A DNA stretch of 5,760 nt. Source: Clostridia bacterium. GTDB taxonomy: Bacteria; Bacillota; Clostridia; UBA1381. Both the position numbers and the translations under genes were made by a program. Below are positions 1 to 5,724 of the stretch, one piece after another. Below the pieces are notes generated by a model. The model worked only from the letters and a program-made list of their open reading frames with translations. It had not been told where the DNA came from and searched no databases. The stretch spans positions 1 through 5,760 of the forward strand of contig JAFQNU010000154.1 in assembly GCA_017420825.1 (NCBI GenBank), read 5' to 3'. Positions within the stretch are counted from its first letter, which is position 1. Each line of letters opens with the position of its first letter.

Positions 1-833
1 GTCATGGATATATTGAAATGACGGCCCAAAAGCTTTGCGGTGCAAAAATTTATCTTGACTTTCCGAGTGTTGGTGCAACGGAAAATATTATAATGGCAGC
101 TGTTTTAGCAGATGGTGAAACTGTAATAGAGAATGCGGCGGCGGAACCAGAAATAGTGGATTTGGCAGACTTTCTTATAAAACAGGGTGCAGATATTACA
201 GGAGCAGGGAGCGATACAATCAGGATTGTTGGGGTGAAGGAGCTGAACTCCACTGTTCATCGTGTAATTCCTGACAGAATTGAGGCAGGAACCTTTATGA
301 CTGCATTTGCTATGACAAGAGGTGTGGGGAACATAAAAAACATAAATTATGCCCATGTAAAGCCTGTTGCCGCAAAGCTTGAAGAAATAGGTGTAATAAT
401 AAATTTTAGTGGAAGTACAATGGAAATTGATTCACGTAATACGTTGAAAAGCTCCGATATTAAAACAATGCCATTTCCGGGATTTCCTACCGATATGCAG
501 GCACTATTTACATCACTGTTGACGTCGGTGGAGGGAACAGGTATTATTGTTGAAACTGTTTTTGAAAACAGGTTTTTACATGTTGGTGAGTTAAACAGAA
601 TGGGTGCAAATATAAAGATAGACGGAAGAACATCGGTTGTTGAAGGGGGTAAGCCTTTGACAGGAGCTAAGGTAAGTGCATTTGATTTAAGGGGCGGTGC
701 GGCACTTACACTTGCAGGGTTAAATGCAACAGGTGAAACTGTAATATCGGGACATGAGCATATACAAAGAGGATACGAGGCATTTATTGAAAAAATGAAT
801 TTAATAGGTGCTGATATAACAATGTATAAATAA
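1..833 (+). CDS. murA: UDP-N-acetylglucosamine 1-carboxyvinyltransferase (MurA), 5'-truncated by the window edge
   Basis: MurA transfers the enolpyruvyl group of phosphoenolpyruvate to UDP-N-acetylglucosamine, the first committed cytoplasmic step of peptidoglycan synthesis. The frame is open to the left edge: codons from position 3 read HGYIE before the first ATG at 18, matching the GGYIE-type segment in the middle of MurA, so that ATG is internal. About 276 of roughly 420 residues are present. Numbering from the ATG at 18, visible family motifs are SVGAT (17-21), PDRIEAGT (85-92), PGFPTDMQ (154-161, with the catalytic-site Asp159), ENRFLHVGEL (183-192), DLRGGAAL (223-230) and HEHIQRGYE (246-254). 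The catalytic loop with the PEP-reactive Cys lies upstream and cannot be checked. It ends in TAA, and eno follows 44 bases later on the same strand with no terminator between, so the two are probably cotranscribed. Whether this is the MurA1 or MurA2 paralogue is unclear. Confidence 0.96.
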   Translation, partial: HGYIEMTAQKLCGAKIYLDFPSVGATENIIMAAVLADGETVIENAAAEPEIVDLADFLIKQGADITGAGSDTIRIVGVKELNSTVHRVIPDRIEAGTFMTAFAMTRGVGNIKNINYAHVKPVAAKLEEIGVIINFSGSTMEIDSRNTLKSSDIKTMPFPGFPTDMQALFTSLLTSVEGTGIIVETVFENRFLHVGELNRMGANIKIDGRTSVVEGGKPLTGAKVSAFDLRGGAALTLAGLNATGETVISGHEHIQRGYEAFIEKMNLIGADITMYK

Positions 834-877
834 CAGTATTCGGGAAAAAATACAAAAAAAGGAAAGGAGAAGCATAT

Positions 878-2095
878 ATGAAACAATATGTGGAAATTAC
901 TGATATTTTTGCAAGAGAGGTACTTGATTCGAGAGGAAATCCTACTGTTGAGGTGGAGGTGTATGCAGACGGAGTAATGGGCAGTGCTATTGTGCCGTCG
1001 GGTGCATCAACAGGAGTATTTGAGGCTGTTGAATTAAGAGACGGAGACAAGAGTCGATATGACGGAAAAGGTGTAACGAAAGCAGTTGAAAATGTAAATT
1101 CAAAAATAGCTGATGCAATAATCGGAATGAATGTTTTTGACCAGAGAGGAATAGATAAAAAGCTTTGTTCTCTTGACGCAACTCCTAATAAAGCCAATCT
1201 CGGTGCAAATGCCATTTTAGGTGTTTCGCTTGCAGTTGCAAAAGCGGCAAGTGAAATTCTTGAAATTCCGTTATACAGATATGTGGGCGGAGTAAATGCG
1301 AATTGTATTCCTGTTCCGATGATGAATATATTAAACGGAGGTGCTCATGCTGATAATAATGTTGATATTCAGGAATTTATGATTATGCCTGTGGGTGCAA
1401 AAAAATTCAGGGACGCATTAATGCAGTGCTCTGAGGTGTATCATACATTAAAGAGAATTTTGAAGAAAAACAATGCAATAACATCGGTAGGTGATGAGGG
1501 AGGCTTTGCTCCTAATCTTCATAATGATGAAGAGGCGGTTGAGCTTATATTGCAGGCTGTAAGTGAGGCTGGATATAAGCCGGGAACGGATTTTGTTATT
1601 GCACTTGATGCGGCGTCGAGTGAATGGTATCAGAGTGACGGCACATATAAAATGACAAAATCACAGATTGTAAGAACGAAGGACGAAATGATAGATTACT
1701 GGCAAAGCATGATTGACAAATATCCGATAATATCAATCGAAGATGCACTTGCTGAAGATGACTGGGAGGGCTGGCAAAGATTGAGTCAGAGACTGTCATC
1801 AAGAATACAGCTTGTGGGTGACGATTTCTTTGTTACAAATTCAGAACGTCTGAAAAGAGGAATAGATGAAGAATGTGCAAATTCAATTCTAGTAAAGGTA
1901 AATCAGATAGGAACTCTTACAGAAGCGTTAGATGCAGTGGAAATGGCTCACATGTCAGGCTACAGTGCAATATTGTCACACAGAAGCGGTGAGAGCGAGG
2001 ACACGACGATTGCGGATTTGGCTGTTGCCTTAAATTGCGGACAGATTAAAACAGGAGCACCATGCAGAAGTGAGAGAGTAGCAAAATATAACTGA
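878..2095 (+). CDS. eno: Enolase (2-phosphoglycerate dehydratase), ending early at an in-frame TGA
   Basis: Enolase interconverts 2-phosphoglycerate and phosphoenolpyruvate in glycolysis. The ATG at 878 has an AAAGGAG site at 863-869, 8 bases upstream, and the protein starts with the family pattern VEITDIFAREVLDSRGNPTV. Active-site residues are present: H157 in GGAHADN, E207 in GDEGG, Mg ligands D244 (ALDAASSE), E288 (SIEDALAEDDW) and D315 (LVGDDFFVTN), base K340 (VKVNQIGT), H368-R369-S370 (SHRSGE), and K391 (KTGAP). The visible product is 405 residues, while bacterial enolases are about 430. It stops right after ERVAKYN, exactly where the family normally continues QLLRIEEEL. The missing tail is encoded downstream in the same frame (separate entry). 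The core is fully conserved, so this is not an old pseudogene. The TGA could be real truncation, readthrough or a sequence error. Confidence 0.95.
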   Translation: MKQYVEITDIFAREVLDSRGNPTVEVEVYADGVMGSAIVPSGASTGVFEAVELRDGDKSRYDGKGVTKAVENVNSKIADAIIGMNVFDQRGIDKKLCSLDATPNKANLGANAILGVSLAVAKAASEILEIPLYRYVGGVNANCIPVPMMNILNGGAHADNNVDIQEFMIMPVGAKKFRDALMQCSEVYHTLKRILKKNNAITSVGDEGGFAPNLHNDEEAVELILQAVSEAGYKPGTDFVIALDAASSEWYQSDGTYKMTKSQIVRTKDEMIDYWQSMIDKYPIISIEDALAEDDWEGWQRLSQRLSSRIQLVGDDFFVTNSERLKRGIDEECANSILVKVNQIGTLTEALDAVEMAHMSGYSAILSHRSGESEDTTIADLAVALNCGQIKTGAPCRSERVAKYN

Positions 2096-2170
2096 CTTTT
2101 AAGGATAGAGCTGGAACTTTGTCACGGTGCGCAATACGGAAGCAGACACTTATCAAAAAGAATTAAATAA
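2093..2170 (+). other. In-frame TGA plus the conserved C-terminal tail of enolase
   Basis: After the TGA at 2093-2095 the same frame continues for 24 sense codons to TAA at 2168-2170. It reads LLRIELEL, then CHGAQYGSRHLSKRIK. The first part and the AQY match the usual enolase ending (LLRIEEEL...AQY), so the TGA occupies the position usually held by Gln. Adding 405 + 1 + 24 gives 430 residues, the normal family length. No insertion or deletion is needed to join the parts. The terminator stem begins 8 bases after this TAA, which fits TAA as the ancestral stop. The tail homology is seen directly; whether it is ever translated is unknown. Confidence 0.85.
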
Positions 2171-2177
2171 TGCTGTT

Positions 2178-2206
2178 AAGAGGTGTTAAAAGCACCTCTT
2201 ATATAT
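2178..2206 (+). terminator. Rho-independent terminator after eno
   Basis: AAGAGGTG (2178-2185) pairs perfectly with CACCTCTT (2193-2200) around a short A-rich loop, followed by an interrupted AT-rich tract (ATATATTT) rather than a clean T run. It lies between eno and the infC promoter and probably ends the murA-eno transcript. Confidence 0.72.
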
Positions 2207-2232
2207 TTAATTAAAAAAAATTAAAAAAACTA

Positions 2233-2261
2233 TTGACAAATAAACAAAAATGTGGTATCAT
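2233..2261 (+). promoter_or_regulatory. Sigma-A-type promoter of the infC-rpmI-rplT operon
   Basis: A perfect -35 box TTGACA (2233-2238), a 17-base spacer and a -10 box TATCAT (2256-2261) predict a start around 2267-2269. The transcript would carry a leader of about 150 bases before infC. Confidence 0.9.
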
Positions 2262-2266
2262 ATTAC

Positions 2267-2415
2267 ACGTTAACAAGCAGAACATATCCGTTCTCACCGT
2301 ACGGCGAAGGCTTTGCGGTAAATATTTCTCCGGTATCGGGGTGTATTTTTGCGGATAGTTTTGTATCCGTTTTTTTGTTGCACAATTAATTTTATTATGT
2401 TCGGAGGGGATTTAT
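2267..2415 (+). promoter_or_regulatory. infC operon leader, L20-leader-type transcription attenuator
   Basis: The stretch between promoter and infC is GC-richer than the surrounding spacers, contains CCGTTCTCACC (2288-2298) and GGTAAATAT (2317-2325), and has several possible helices, for example ACCG (2296-2299) with CGGT (2316-2319). It holds an intrinsic terminator (2352-2376) ahead of the infC ribosome binding site. The segment TATCCG at 2285-2290 is identical to the 3' arm of that terminator, so it could pair with CGGATA at 2352-2357 as an antiterminator. Known Bacillota biology: L20 binds such leaders, which mimic its 23S rRNA site, and promotes premature termination. Assignment to that family rests on position, architecture and remembered motif resemblance; no covariance search was possible. 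Confidence 0.75.
2352..2376 (+). terminator. Attenuator terminator in the infC leader
   Basis: CGGATA (2352-2357) pairs with TATCCG (2364-2369) across a 6-base loop, followed by seven T (2370-2376). It sits about 27 bases before the infC Shine-Dalgarno sequence, so termination here would switch off all three genes. Confidence 0.85.
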
Positions 2416-2928
2416 ATAGCTAACAAAGAATTGCAAATCAACGAAGAAATTCGTGATGCACAGGTCAGAGTTATCAGTGACAGCGGAGATCAGCTTGGTA
2501 TCATGTCAGGTAAGGAAGCTATGAATGTGGCGCTTGAAAAGGGATTGGATCTTGTAAAGATTTCACCTAATGCAGAACCGCCCGTATGCAAAATTATGGA
2601 CTATGGTAAGTATAAGTTTGAGCTTGCAAAACGTGAGAAGGAAAACCGTAAGAATCAGAAGGTTGTAAACACCAAGGAAATTCAGCTTTCACCGTCAATC
2701 GACACTAATGATTTTAACACAAAGTGTAATCATGCAGTGAAGTTTTTGAAAAATGGTGATAAGGTAAAGGTCAGCGTTCGATTCAGAGGCAGAGAAATCA
2801 GTCATTCAGAGATAGGCGAGGCTTTGTTGCTTAGATTTGCCGAATATGTAAAAGAAGTTGGCAACATGGATAAGGCACCCAAGCTTGAAGGCAGAAACAT
2901 GACAATGTTTTTATCGCCGATAGCTTAA
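2416..2928 (+). CDS. infC: Translation initiation factor IF-3, probable ATA start
   Basis: IF-3 binds the 30S subunit, prevents premature joining of the 50S and checks the start codon-initiator tRNA pairing. The 170-residue product has the N-domain start NKELQINEEIR (3-13), the signature KIMDYGKYKFE (59-69), a basic linker (about 70-85), and the C-domain with LSPSIDTNDFNTK and KVSVRFRGREISH. Start choice: GGAGGGG at 2403-2409 lies 6 bases before ATA at 2416-2418, and codons from there give the family-like sequence (M)ANKELQIN. The first conventional start in frame is TTG at 2431, 21 bases from that site, which is too far. No in-frame ATG precedes it, and ATT at 2410 abuts the site. Rare starts are a known feature of infC and permit autoregulation, because IF-3 rejects them. 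It ends in tandem TAATAA and is followed by rpmI 28 bases later. Confidence 0.95.
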   Translation: MANKELQINEEIRDAQVRVISDSGDQLGIMSGKEAMNVALEKGLDLVKISPNAEPPVCKIMDYGKYKFELAKREKENRKNQKVVNTKEIQLSPSIDTNDFNTKCNHAVKFLKNGDKVKVSVRFRGREISHSEIGEALLLRFAEYVKEVGNMDKAPKLEGRNMTMFLSPIA

Positions 2929-2956
2929 TAATTTAGTTTTGGAAGGAGTGTTACAA

Positions 2957-3154
2957 ATGCCTAAAATAAAGACACACAGAGGAGCAGCAAAAAGATTTAA
3001 TCTTACAAAAAAAGGTAAGGTTAAGATGAACAGATCGTTCAGAAGACACATACTTAATAAGAAAACAACAAAGAGAAAAAGACATTTAAGAAAGCAAGCT
3101 TACTGTTCTGCAGCAAACGCAGCTGTAATCAAGAAGCTTATTCCTTATAAATAA
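2957..3154 (+). CDS. rpmI: 50S ribosomal protein L35 (bL35)
   Basis: A small, very basic structural protein of the large ribosomal subunit, 65 residues, the usual length. It begins MPKIKTHRGAAKRF, the family signature, and ends KKLIPYK. The ATG at 2957 is set by GGAAGGAG at 2941-2948, 8 bases upstream. A TTG at 2939 would add six residues across the ribosome binding site and is not credible. It is the second gene of the infC operon, placed between infC and rplT as in most bacteria, with 23 bases before rplT. Confidence 0.97.
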   Translation: MPKIKTHRGAAKRFNLTKKGKVKMNRSFRRHILNKKTTKRKRHLRKQAYCSAANAAVIKKLIPYK

Positions 3155-3177
3155 TCCGAAAGAGAGGTAAATAACCA

Positions 3178-3531
3178 ATGGCAAGAGTTAAAGGTGCTTT
3201 AAATACAAGAAAAAAGCATAAAAAGGTTTTGAAGCTCGCTAAAGGCTTCAGAGGCGGCGAGAGCAGAATATACAGAACAGCTAATCAGGCAGTTATGCGT
3301 TCAATGCAGAATGCATATATCGGAAGAAAGCGCAGAAAGCGTGATTTCAGAAGATTATGGATTGCAAGAATAAGTGCGGCTGCAAAGATGAATGGAATGA
3401 ACTATTCAACATTTATGGACGGTTTGAAGAAGGCTAATATCGAAATGAACAGAAAGATGCTTTCAGAAATCGCTATCGCAGATCCTGCTGCATTTGCAAA
3501 GCTTGTTGAGACTGCAAAGGCTTCAAGATAA
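3178..3531 (+). CDS. rplT: 50S ribosomal protein L20 (bL20)
   Basis: L20 is an early-assembly 23S rRNA-binding protein and, in Bacillota, the repressor of its own operon through the infC leader. At 117 residues it has the standard length. The basic N-terminal extension MARVKGALNTRKKHKKVLKLAKGF (in part rRNA-contacting) is followed by GGESRIYRTANQAVMRSM and the signature NAYIGRKRRKRDFRRLWIARI region (45-65), then the compact C-terminal helical domain (about 66-117), which in relatives carries the regulatory RNA-binding surface. AGAGAGG at 3161-3167 lies 10 bases before the ATG. It is the last gene of the operon, with a terminator 13 bases after its TAA. Confidence 0.98.
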   Translation: MARVKGALNTRKKHKKVLKLAKGFRGGESRIYRTANQAVMRSMQNAYIGRKRRKRDFRRLWIARISAAAKMNGMNYSTFMDGLKKANIEMNRKMLSEIAIADPAAFAKLVETAKASR

Positions 3532-3544
3532 TCAAAAAAATTAC

Positions 3545-3572
3545 GGACAACCGATAGGGTTGTCCTTTTTTT
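3545..3572 (+). terminator. Rho-independent terminator of the infC-rpmI-rplT operon
   Basis: GGACAACC (3545-3552) and GGTTGTCC (3558-3565) form a perfect 8-bp stem with a GATAG loop, followed by seven T (3566-3572). The position just after rplT closes the operon. Confidence 0.95.
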
Positions 3573-3592
3573 GCAAATTTTAGTAAAAACGG

Positions 3593-3621
3593 TTTACAAA
3601 CACGTCATAATATGCTATAAT
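3593..3621 (+). promoter_or_regulatory. Promoter of the candidate structured RNA
   Basis: The -35 TTTACA (3593-3598), a 17-base spacer and a perfect -10 TATAAT (3616-3621) predict a start near 3628. That coincides with the first base of the closing stem of the RNA described next, which is strong circumstantial support for a dedicated transcript. Confidence 0.85.
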
Positions 3622-3627
3622 AACACT

Positions 3628-3790
3628 GCCAAACGAAAATTGAATTGTGTTTTATTAGATGTATGTATTTTTACTTTCGGTAAAAATGCATAGTTTTGCA
3701 TACATCTTTTAAGATACATGTGCAGTTTTCGTTTGGCGACAAAAACTAACTATGCATTTTTCGGTGCATAGTTTGCTATGCACCTTTTTT
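3628..3790 (+). ncRNA. Candidate structured non-coding RNA, orphan riboswitch-like, family not recognised
   Basis: This is a predicted transcript of about 163 nt between a consensus promoter and an intrinsic terminator, with no credible reading frame. The first 15 bases, GCCAAACGAAAATTG (3628-3642), pair with CAGTTTTCGTTTGGC (3723-3737) with only one G-U pair, enclosing a 110-nt domain. Inside, GATGTATG (3658-3665) pairs with CATACATC (3699-3706), and ATTTTTAC (3667-3674) pairs with GTAAAAAT (3680-3687) around a TTTCG loop. Unpaired strands flank the inner stem. After the domain come AACTATGCA (3748-3756) and a terminator sharing complementary segments, as in riboswitches that act through termination. 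However, no + strand gene follows; the next gene is convergent. I do not recognise a known class. It lacks the SRP, RNase P and tmRNA hallmarks, and 6S RNA would have its closing stem at the extreme ends. A small mobile inverted-repeat element is an alternative. Confidence 0.7.
3763..3790 (+). terminator. Rho-independent terminator of the candidate structured RNA
   Basis: GGTGCATAG (3763-3771) and CTATGCACC (3776-3784) form a perfect 9-bp stem with a TTTG loop, followed by six T (3785-3790). The 5' arm overlaps a segment (3765-3773) that can instead pair with AACTATGCA at 3748-3756. Confidence 0.92.
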
Positions 3791-3890
3791 AATTTCAATT
3801 TATATGGGGAAGTGGGGATGGATTTTTACATATGTTATTTGAAAATGTGCATAAAATAAATGCCCGTTTGCGTGCGACCAAATTGAAAGA
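3791..3890. other. Intergenic remainder with no recognisable feature
   Basis: Between the two converging terminators I see no gene. Short frames here (up to 39 codons from ATG 3832) lack a well-placed ribosome binding site. A 9-base inverted repeat, TTTCAATTT (3793-3801) and AAATTGAAA (3880-3888), is present but may be chance in AT-rich DNA. Confidence 0.6.
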
Positions 3891-3920
3891 GACTGCAAAG
3901 CGAATTTTCGCTTTGCAGTC
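3891..3920 (-). terminator. Rho-independent terminator of the phosphoglucomutase gene
   Basis: A perfect inverted repeat with 14-base arms (3891-3904 and 3907-3920, GACTGCAAAGCGAA and its complement) begins 8 bases beyond the gene's TAA. On the - strand it is followed by a T-rich stretch (TCTTTCAATTT); on the + strand no T run follows, so it serves the leftward transcript. Confidence 0.85.
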
Positions 3921-3928
3921 GTTCGTTA

Positions 3929-5662
3929 TTATAAATTCAATTGTTTTTTGATATCATCAAGCATATTTTCAACGGTTTTTTCAGCTGTTTTATAATCATC
4001 TGCAGAAGACGCCATGTAGAATTTAATTTTTGGCTCTGTGCCTGAAGGTCTTATAATAAAGCTTGATTTGTTGTCCGATAAATTGTATTTTAAAACATCA
4101 GACTTCGGAAGGTTATCAAAGGTTGATGTATTATTATCTGTCGTTATGGTCTGAGCAAGATAGTCGGTAACGGATATTATGTCCATGTTATAAACTCTTG
4201 TTAACGGATTTGTGCGTAAGCCCTTTAATAACTTTGCCATTTCCTCCATACCATCCTTGCCCGGCATTGTAAAGGAAACGGTTTTTTCACAGTAGTATCC
4301 GTATTTTTTATAGATTTCCTGCATTGCCTCGTATAATGACATATTCTTTGTCTTGTAAAATGCCGCCATTTCACAAATCAGCATTGTTGCAACAACGCCG
4401 TCCTTGTCTCTTGCGTGTGTTCCTGCAAGTGAGCCGTAGCTTTCTTCAAATCCGAATACATAGCTGTGTGAGCCTGTCTTTTCGTATTCAGTCATCTTTT
4501 CGCCGATATATTTAAAGCCTGTTAATACATCTAAAATCTCTACGTCATATGCCTTTGTTATTGCAGTTGCAAGCTCGGTTGTAACAATAGTTTTAATAAC
4601 TATGGAATTGTCTTTTAATGTCCCCTGTTCTTTTTTCTGTGAAAGAATATATTCAAGCATCAAAGCTCCTGTCTGATTACCTGTTAATACTCTGTACTCG
4701 CCGTTTGCGTCTCTTACCACAACTCCCACTCTGTCGCAGTCGGGGTCTGTTCCTATTATAAGGTCAACATCATTTTCCTTTGCCATCTTAACTGCAATGT
4801 TAAAGCTGTCCTTTTCCTCAGGGTTTGGAGATTTAACTGTCGGGAAATTACCGTCCTCGGTATCCTGCTCCTTTACCACAATTACATTCTCAAAGCCTAT
4901 TCTCTTTAAAATTGCCTGAACAGGTCTGCTTCCTGTTCCGTGTAACGGTGTGTATATCAGTTTAAAGCTTTCAGAAACCGCTTTAACCGCATCAGGATTT
5001 AACTGCTGAGTTGAAATGGCTGTAAGGAATTTTTCGTCTAATTCCTTTCCTACAATTTCAATTAAGCCATCTTCCTTTGCTTTATCAAACGGCATTGTTA
5101 TAACATCATCAAAAACGTCACACTCATTGATTGCGTCAATTACAATTTCAGCCGCATCGGGAGGAAGCTGACCGCCGTCAGGTCCGTAAACCTTGTAGCC
5201 GTTATATTCCTTCGGATTATGGCTTGCTGTTATAACCACACCAAGACTGCAGCCTAATTCACGTATTCCAAACGATACCTCAGGTACTGAGTGAACACAA
5301 TCGTAGAGATATGCACGAACTCCGCCTGCGGCAAGAACACAAGCTGTTTCGCGTGCAAATGTATCTGAAAAATTTCTTGTGTCATATCCGATTAGAACAC
5401 CCTTTTTCATAGCCTCTTCGCCGAGCATTTGAACTCTTTTTAAAACACCCATTGTGGCACGTCGTACATTATATATATTCATTCTGTTTGTTCCTGCACC
5501 TAAAATACCTCTCATTCCTGCAGTGCCGAACTCAAGCTCTCTGTAAAATCTTTCCTCAATTTCTTTTTCGTTACCGCTGATTTCTGACAGGTCCTTTTTG
5601 GTATCCTCATCAACAACATCTGATGTAAGCCAACGCTCGTAAATCTCTTTGTAATCTGACAT
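3929..5662 (-). CDS. pgcA: Phosphoglucomutase/phosphomannomutase (alpha-D-phosphohexomutase family, PgcA-like)
   Basis: The enzyme interconverts hexose 6-phosphate and hexose 1-phosphate through a phosphoserine and Mg, supplying glucose-1-phosphate for UDP-glucose, glycolipid, wall polymer or glycogen synthesis. The 577-residue length matches the long PgcA/YhxB type of Bacillota rather than the roughly 450-residue GlmM or ManB types. Motifs: N-terminal FGTAGMRG (45-52), catalytic loop TASHNPKEYNGYK (145-157, phosphorylated Ser147), metal loop GTDPDCDR (304-311; D306, D308, D310), sugar loop GFEESYG (404-410), and phosphate loop RPSGTEPK (538-545) in domain 4. The start is fixed by AAGGAGG at 5670-5676, 7 bases upstream. 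It has its own promoter and terminator and converges on the RNA gene, so it is probably monocistronic. Glucose versus mannose preference cannot be read from sequence alone; the symbol follows the B. subtilis relative. Confidence 0.94.
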   Translation of the reverse strand: MSDYKEIYERWLTSDVVDEDTKKDLSEISGNEKEIEERFYRELEFGTAGMRGILGAGTNRMNIYNVRRATMGVLKRVQMLGEEAMKKGVLIGYDTRNFSDTFARETACVLAAGGVRAYLYDCVHSVPEVSFGIRELGCSLGVVITASHNPKEYNGYKVYGPDGGQLPPDAAEIVIDAINECDVFDDVITMPFDKAKEDGLIEIVGKELDEKFLTAISTQQLNPDAVKAVSESFKLIYTPLHGTGSRPVQAILKRIGFENVIVVKEQDTEDGNFPTVKSPNPEEKDSFNIAVKMAKENDVDLIIGTDPDCDRVGVVVRDANGEYRVLTGNQTGALMLEYILSQKKEQGTLKDNSIVIKTIVTTELATAITKAYDVEILDVLTGFKYIGEKMTEYEKTGSHSYVFGFEESYGSLAGTHARDKDGVVATMLICEMAAFYKTKNMSLYEAMQEIYKKYGYYCEKTVSFTMPGKDGMEEMAKLLKGLRTNPLTRVYNMDIISVTDYLAQTITTDNNTSTFDNLPKSDVLKYNLSDNKSSFIIRPSGTEPKIKFYMASSADDYKTAEKTVENMLDDIKKQLNL

Positions 5663-5695
5663 ACTGAATCCTCCTTAAAATTTATCAATATTAAT

Positions 5696-5724
5696 ATTAT
5701 ACTATAAAATAAAATAAAATTCAA
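5696..5724 (-). promoter_or_regulatory. Promoter of the phosphoglucomutase gene
   Basis: Read on the - strand: -35 TTGAAT (5719-5724), a 17-base AT-only spacer apart from one G, and -10 TATAAT (5696-5701). The predicted start is near 5689, giving a leader of about 27 bases with the AAGGAGG site. No operator or riboswitch fits in so short a leader. Confidence 0.85.

Noticed and set aside
836..858. Weak hairpin GTATT/AATAC between murA and eno as a terminator
   Set aside because: Only 5 bp with an A-rich loop, and it is followed by A rather than T residues, so it should not terminate transcription.
347..1215. Long - strand frames opposite murA and eno (179, 143 and shorter)
   Set aside because: They are antisense shadows of strongly recognisable + strand genes, with no family resemblance or ribosome binding sites.
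2093..2140. Selenocysteine insertion at the eno TGA
   Set aside because: No convincing bacterial SECIS hairpin with the proper spacing is visible in the 40 bases after the TGA, enolases have no known selenocysteine or cysteine at this site, and it is not a redox position.
2939..3154. Longer L35 starting at TTG 2939
   Set aside because: It would translate through the GGAAGGAG ribosome binding site; the ATG at 2957 is ideally spaced and gives the standard 65-residue family start MPKIKTHRG.
3659..3712. 17-codon frame inside the structured RNA, as a leader peptide
   Set aside because: No Shine-Dalgarno sequence precedes it, its residues show no run of a regulatory amino acid, and its bases are explained by the nested stems.
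3628..3737. Miniature inverted-repeat mobile element (15-base terminal inverted repeats)
   Set aside because: The flanks (AATAACACT and GACAAAAAC) show no target-site duplication, and the promoter and terminator alignment is better explained by a transcribed RNA. Not fully excluded without a search for other copies.
3832..3951. Small + strand frame of 39 codons after the RNA gene
   Set aside because: It has no well-spaced ribosome binding site, and it runs through the phosphoglucomutase terminator hairpin and the antisense 3' end of that gene.
1..5662. Genome-wide reassignment of TGA (for example to Trp or Gly)
   Set aside because: All six Trp residues in the six genes are TGG and glycines are GGN; no other in-frame TGA interrupts any gene here.
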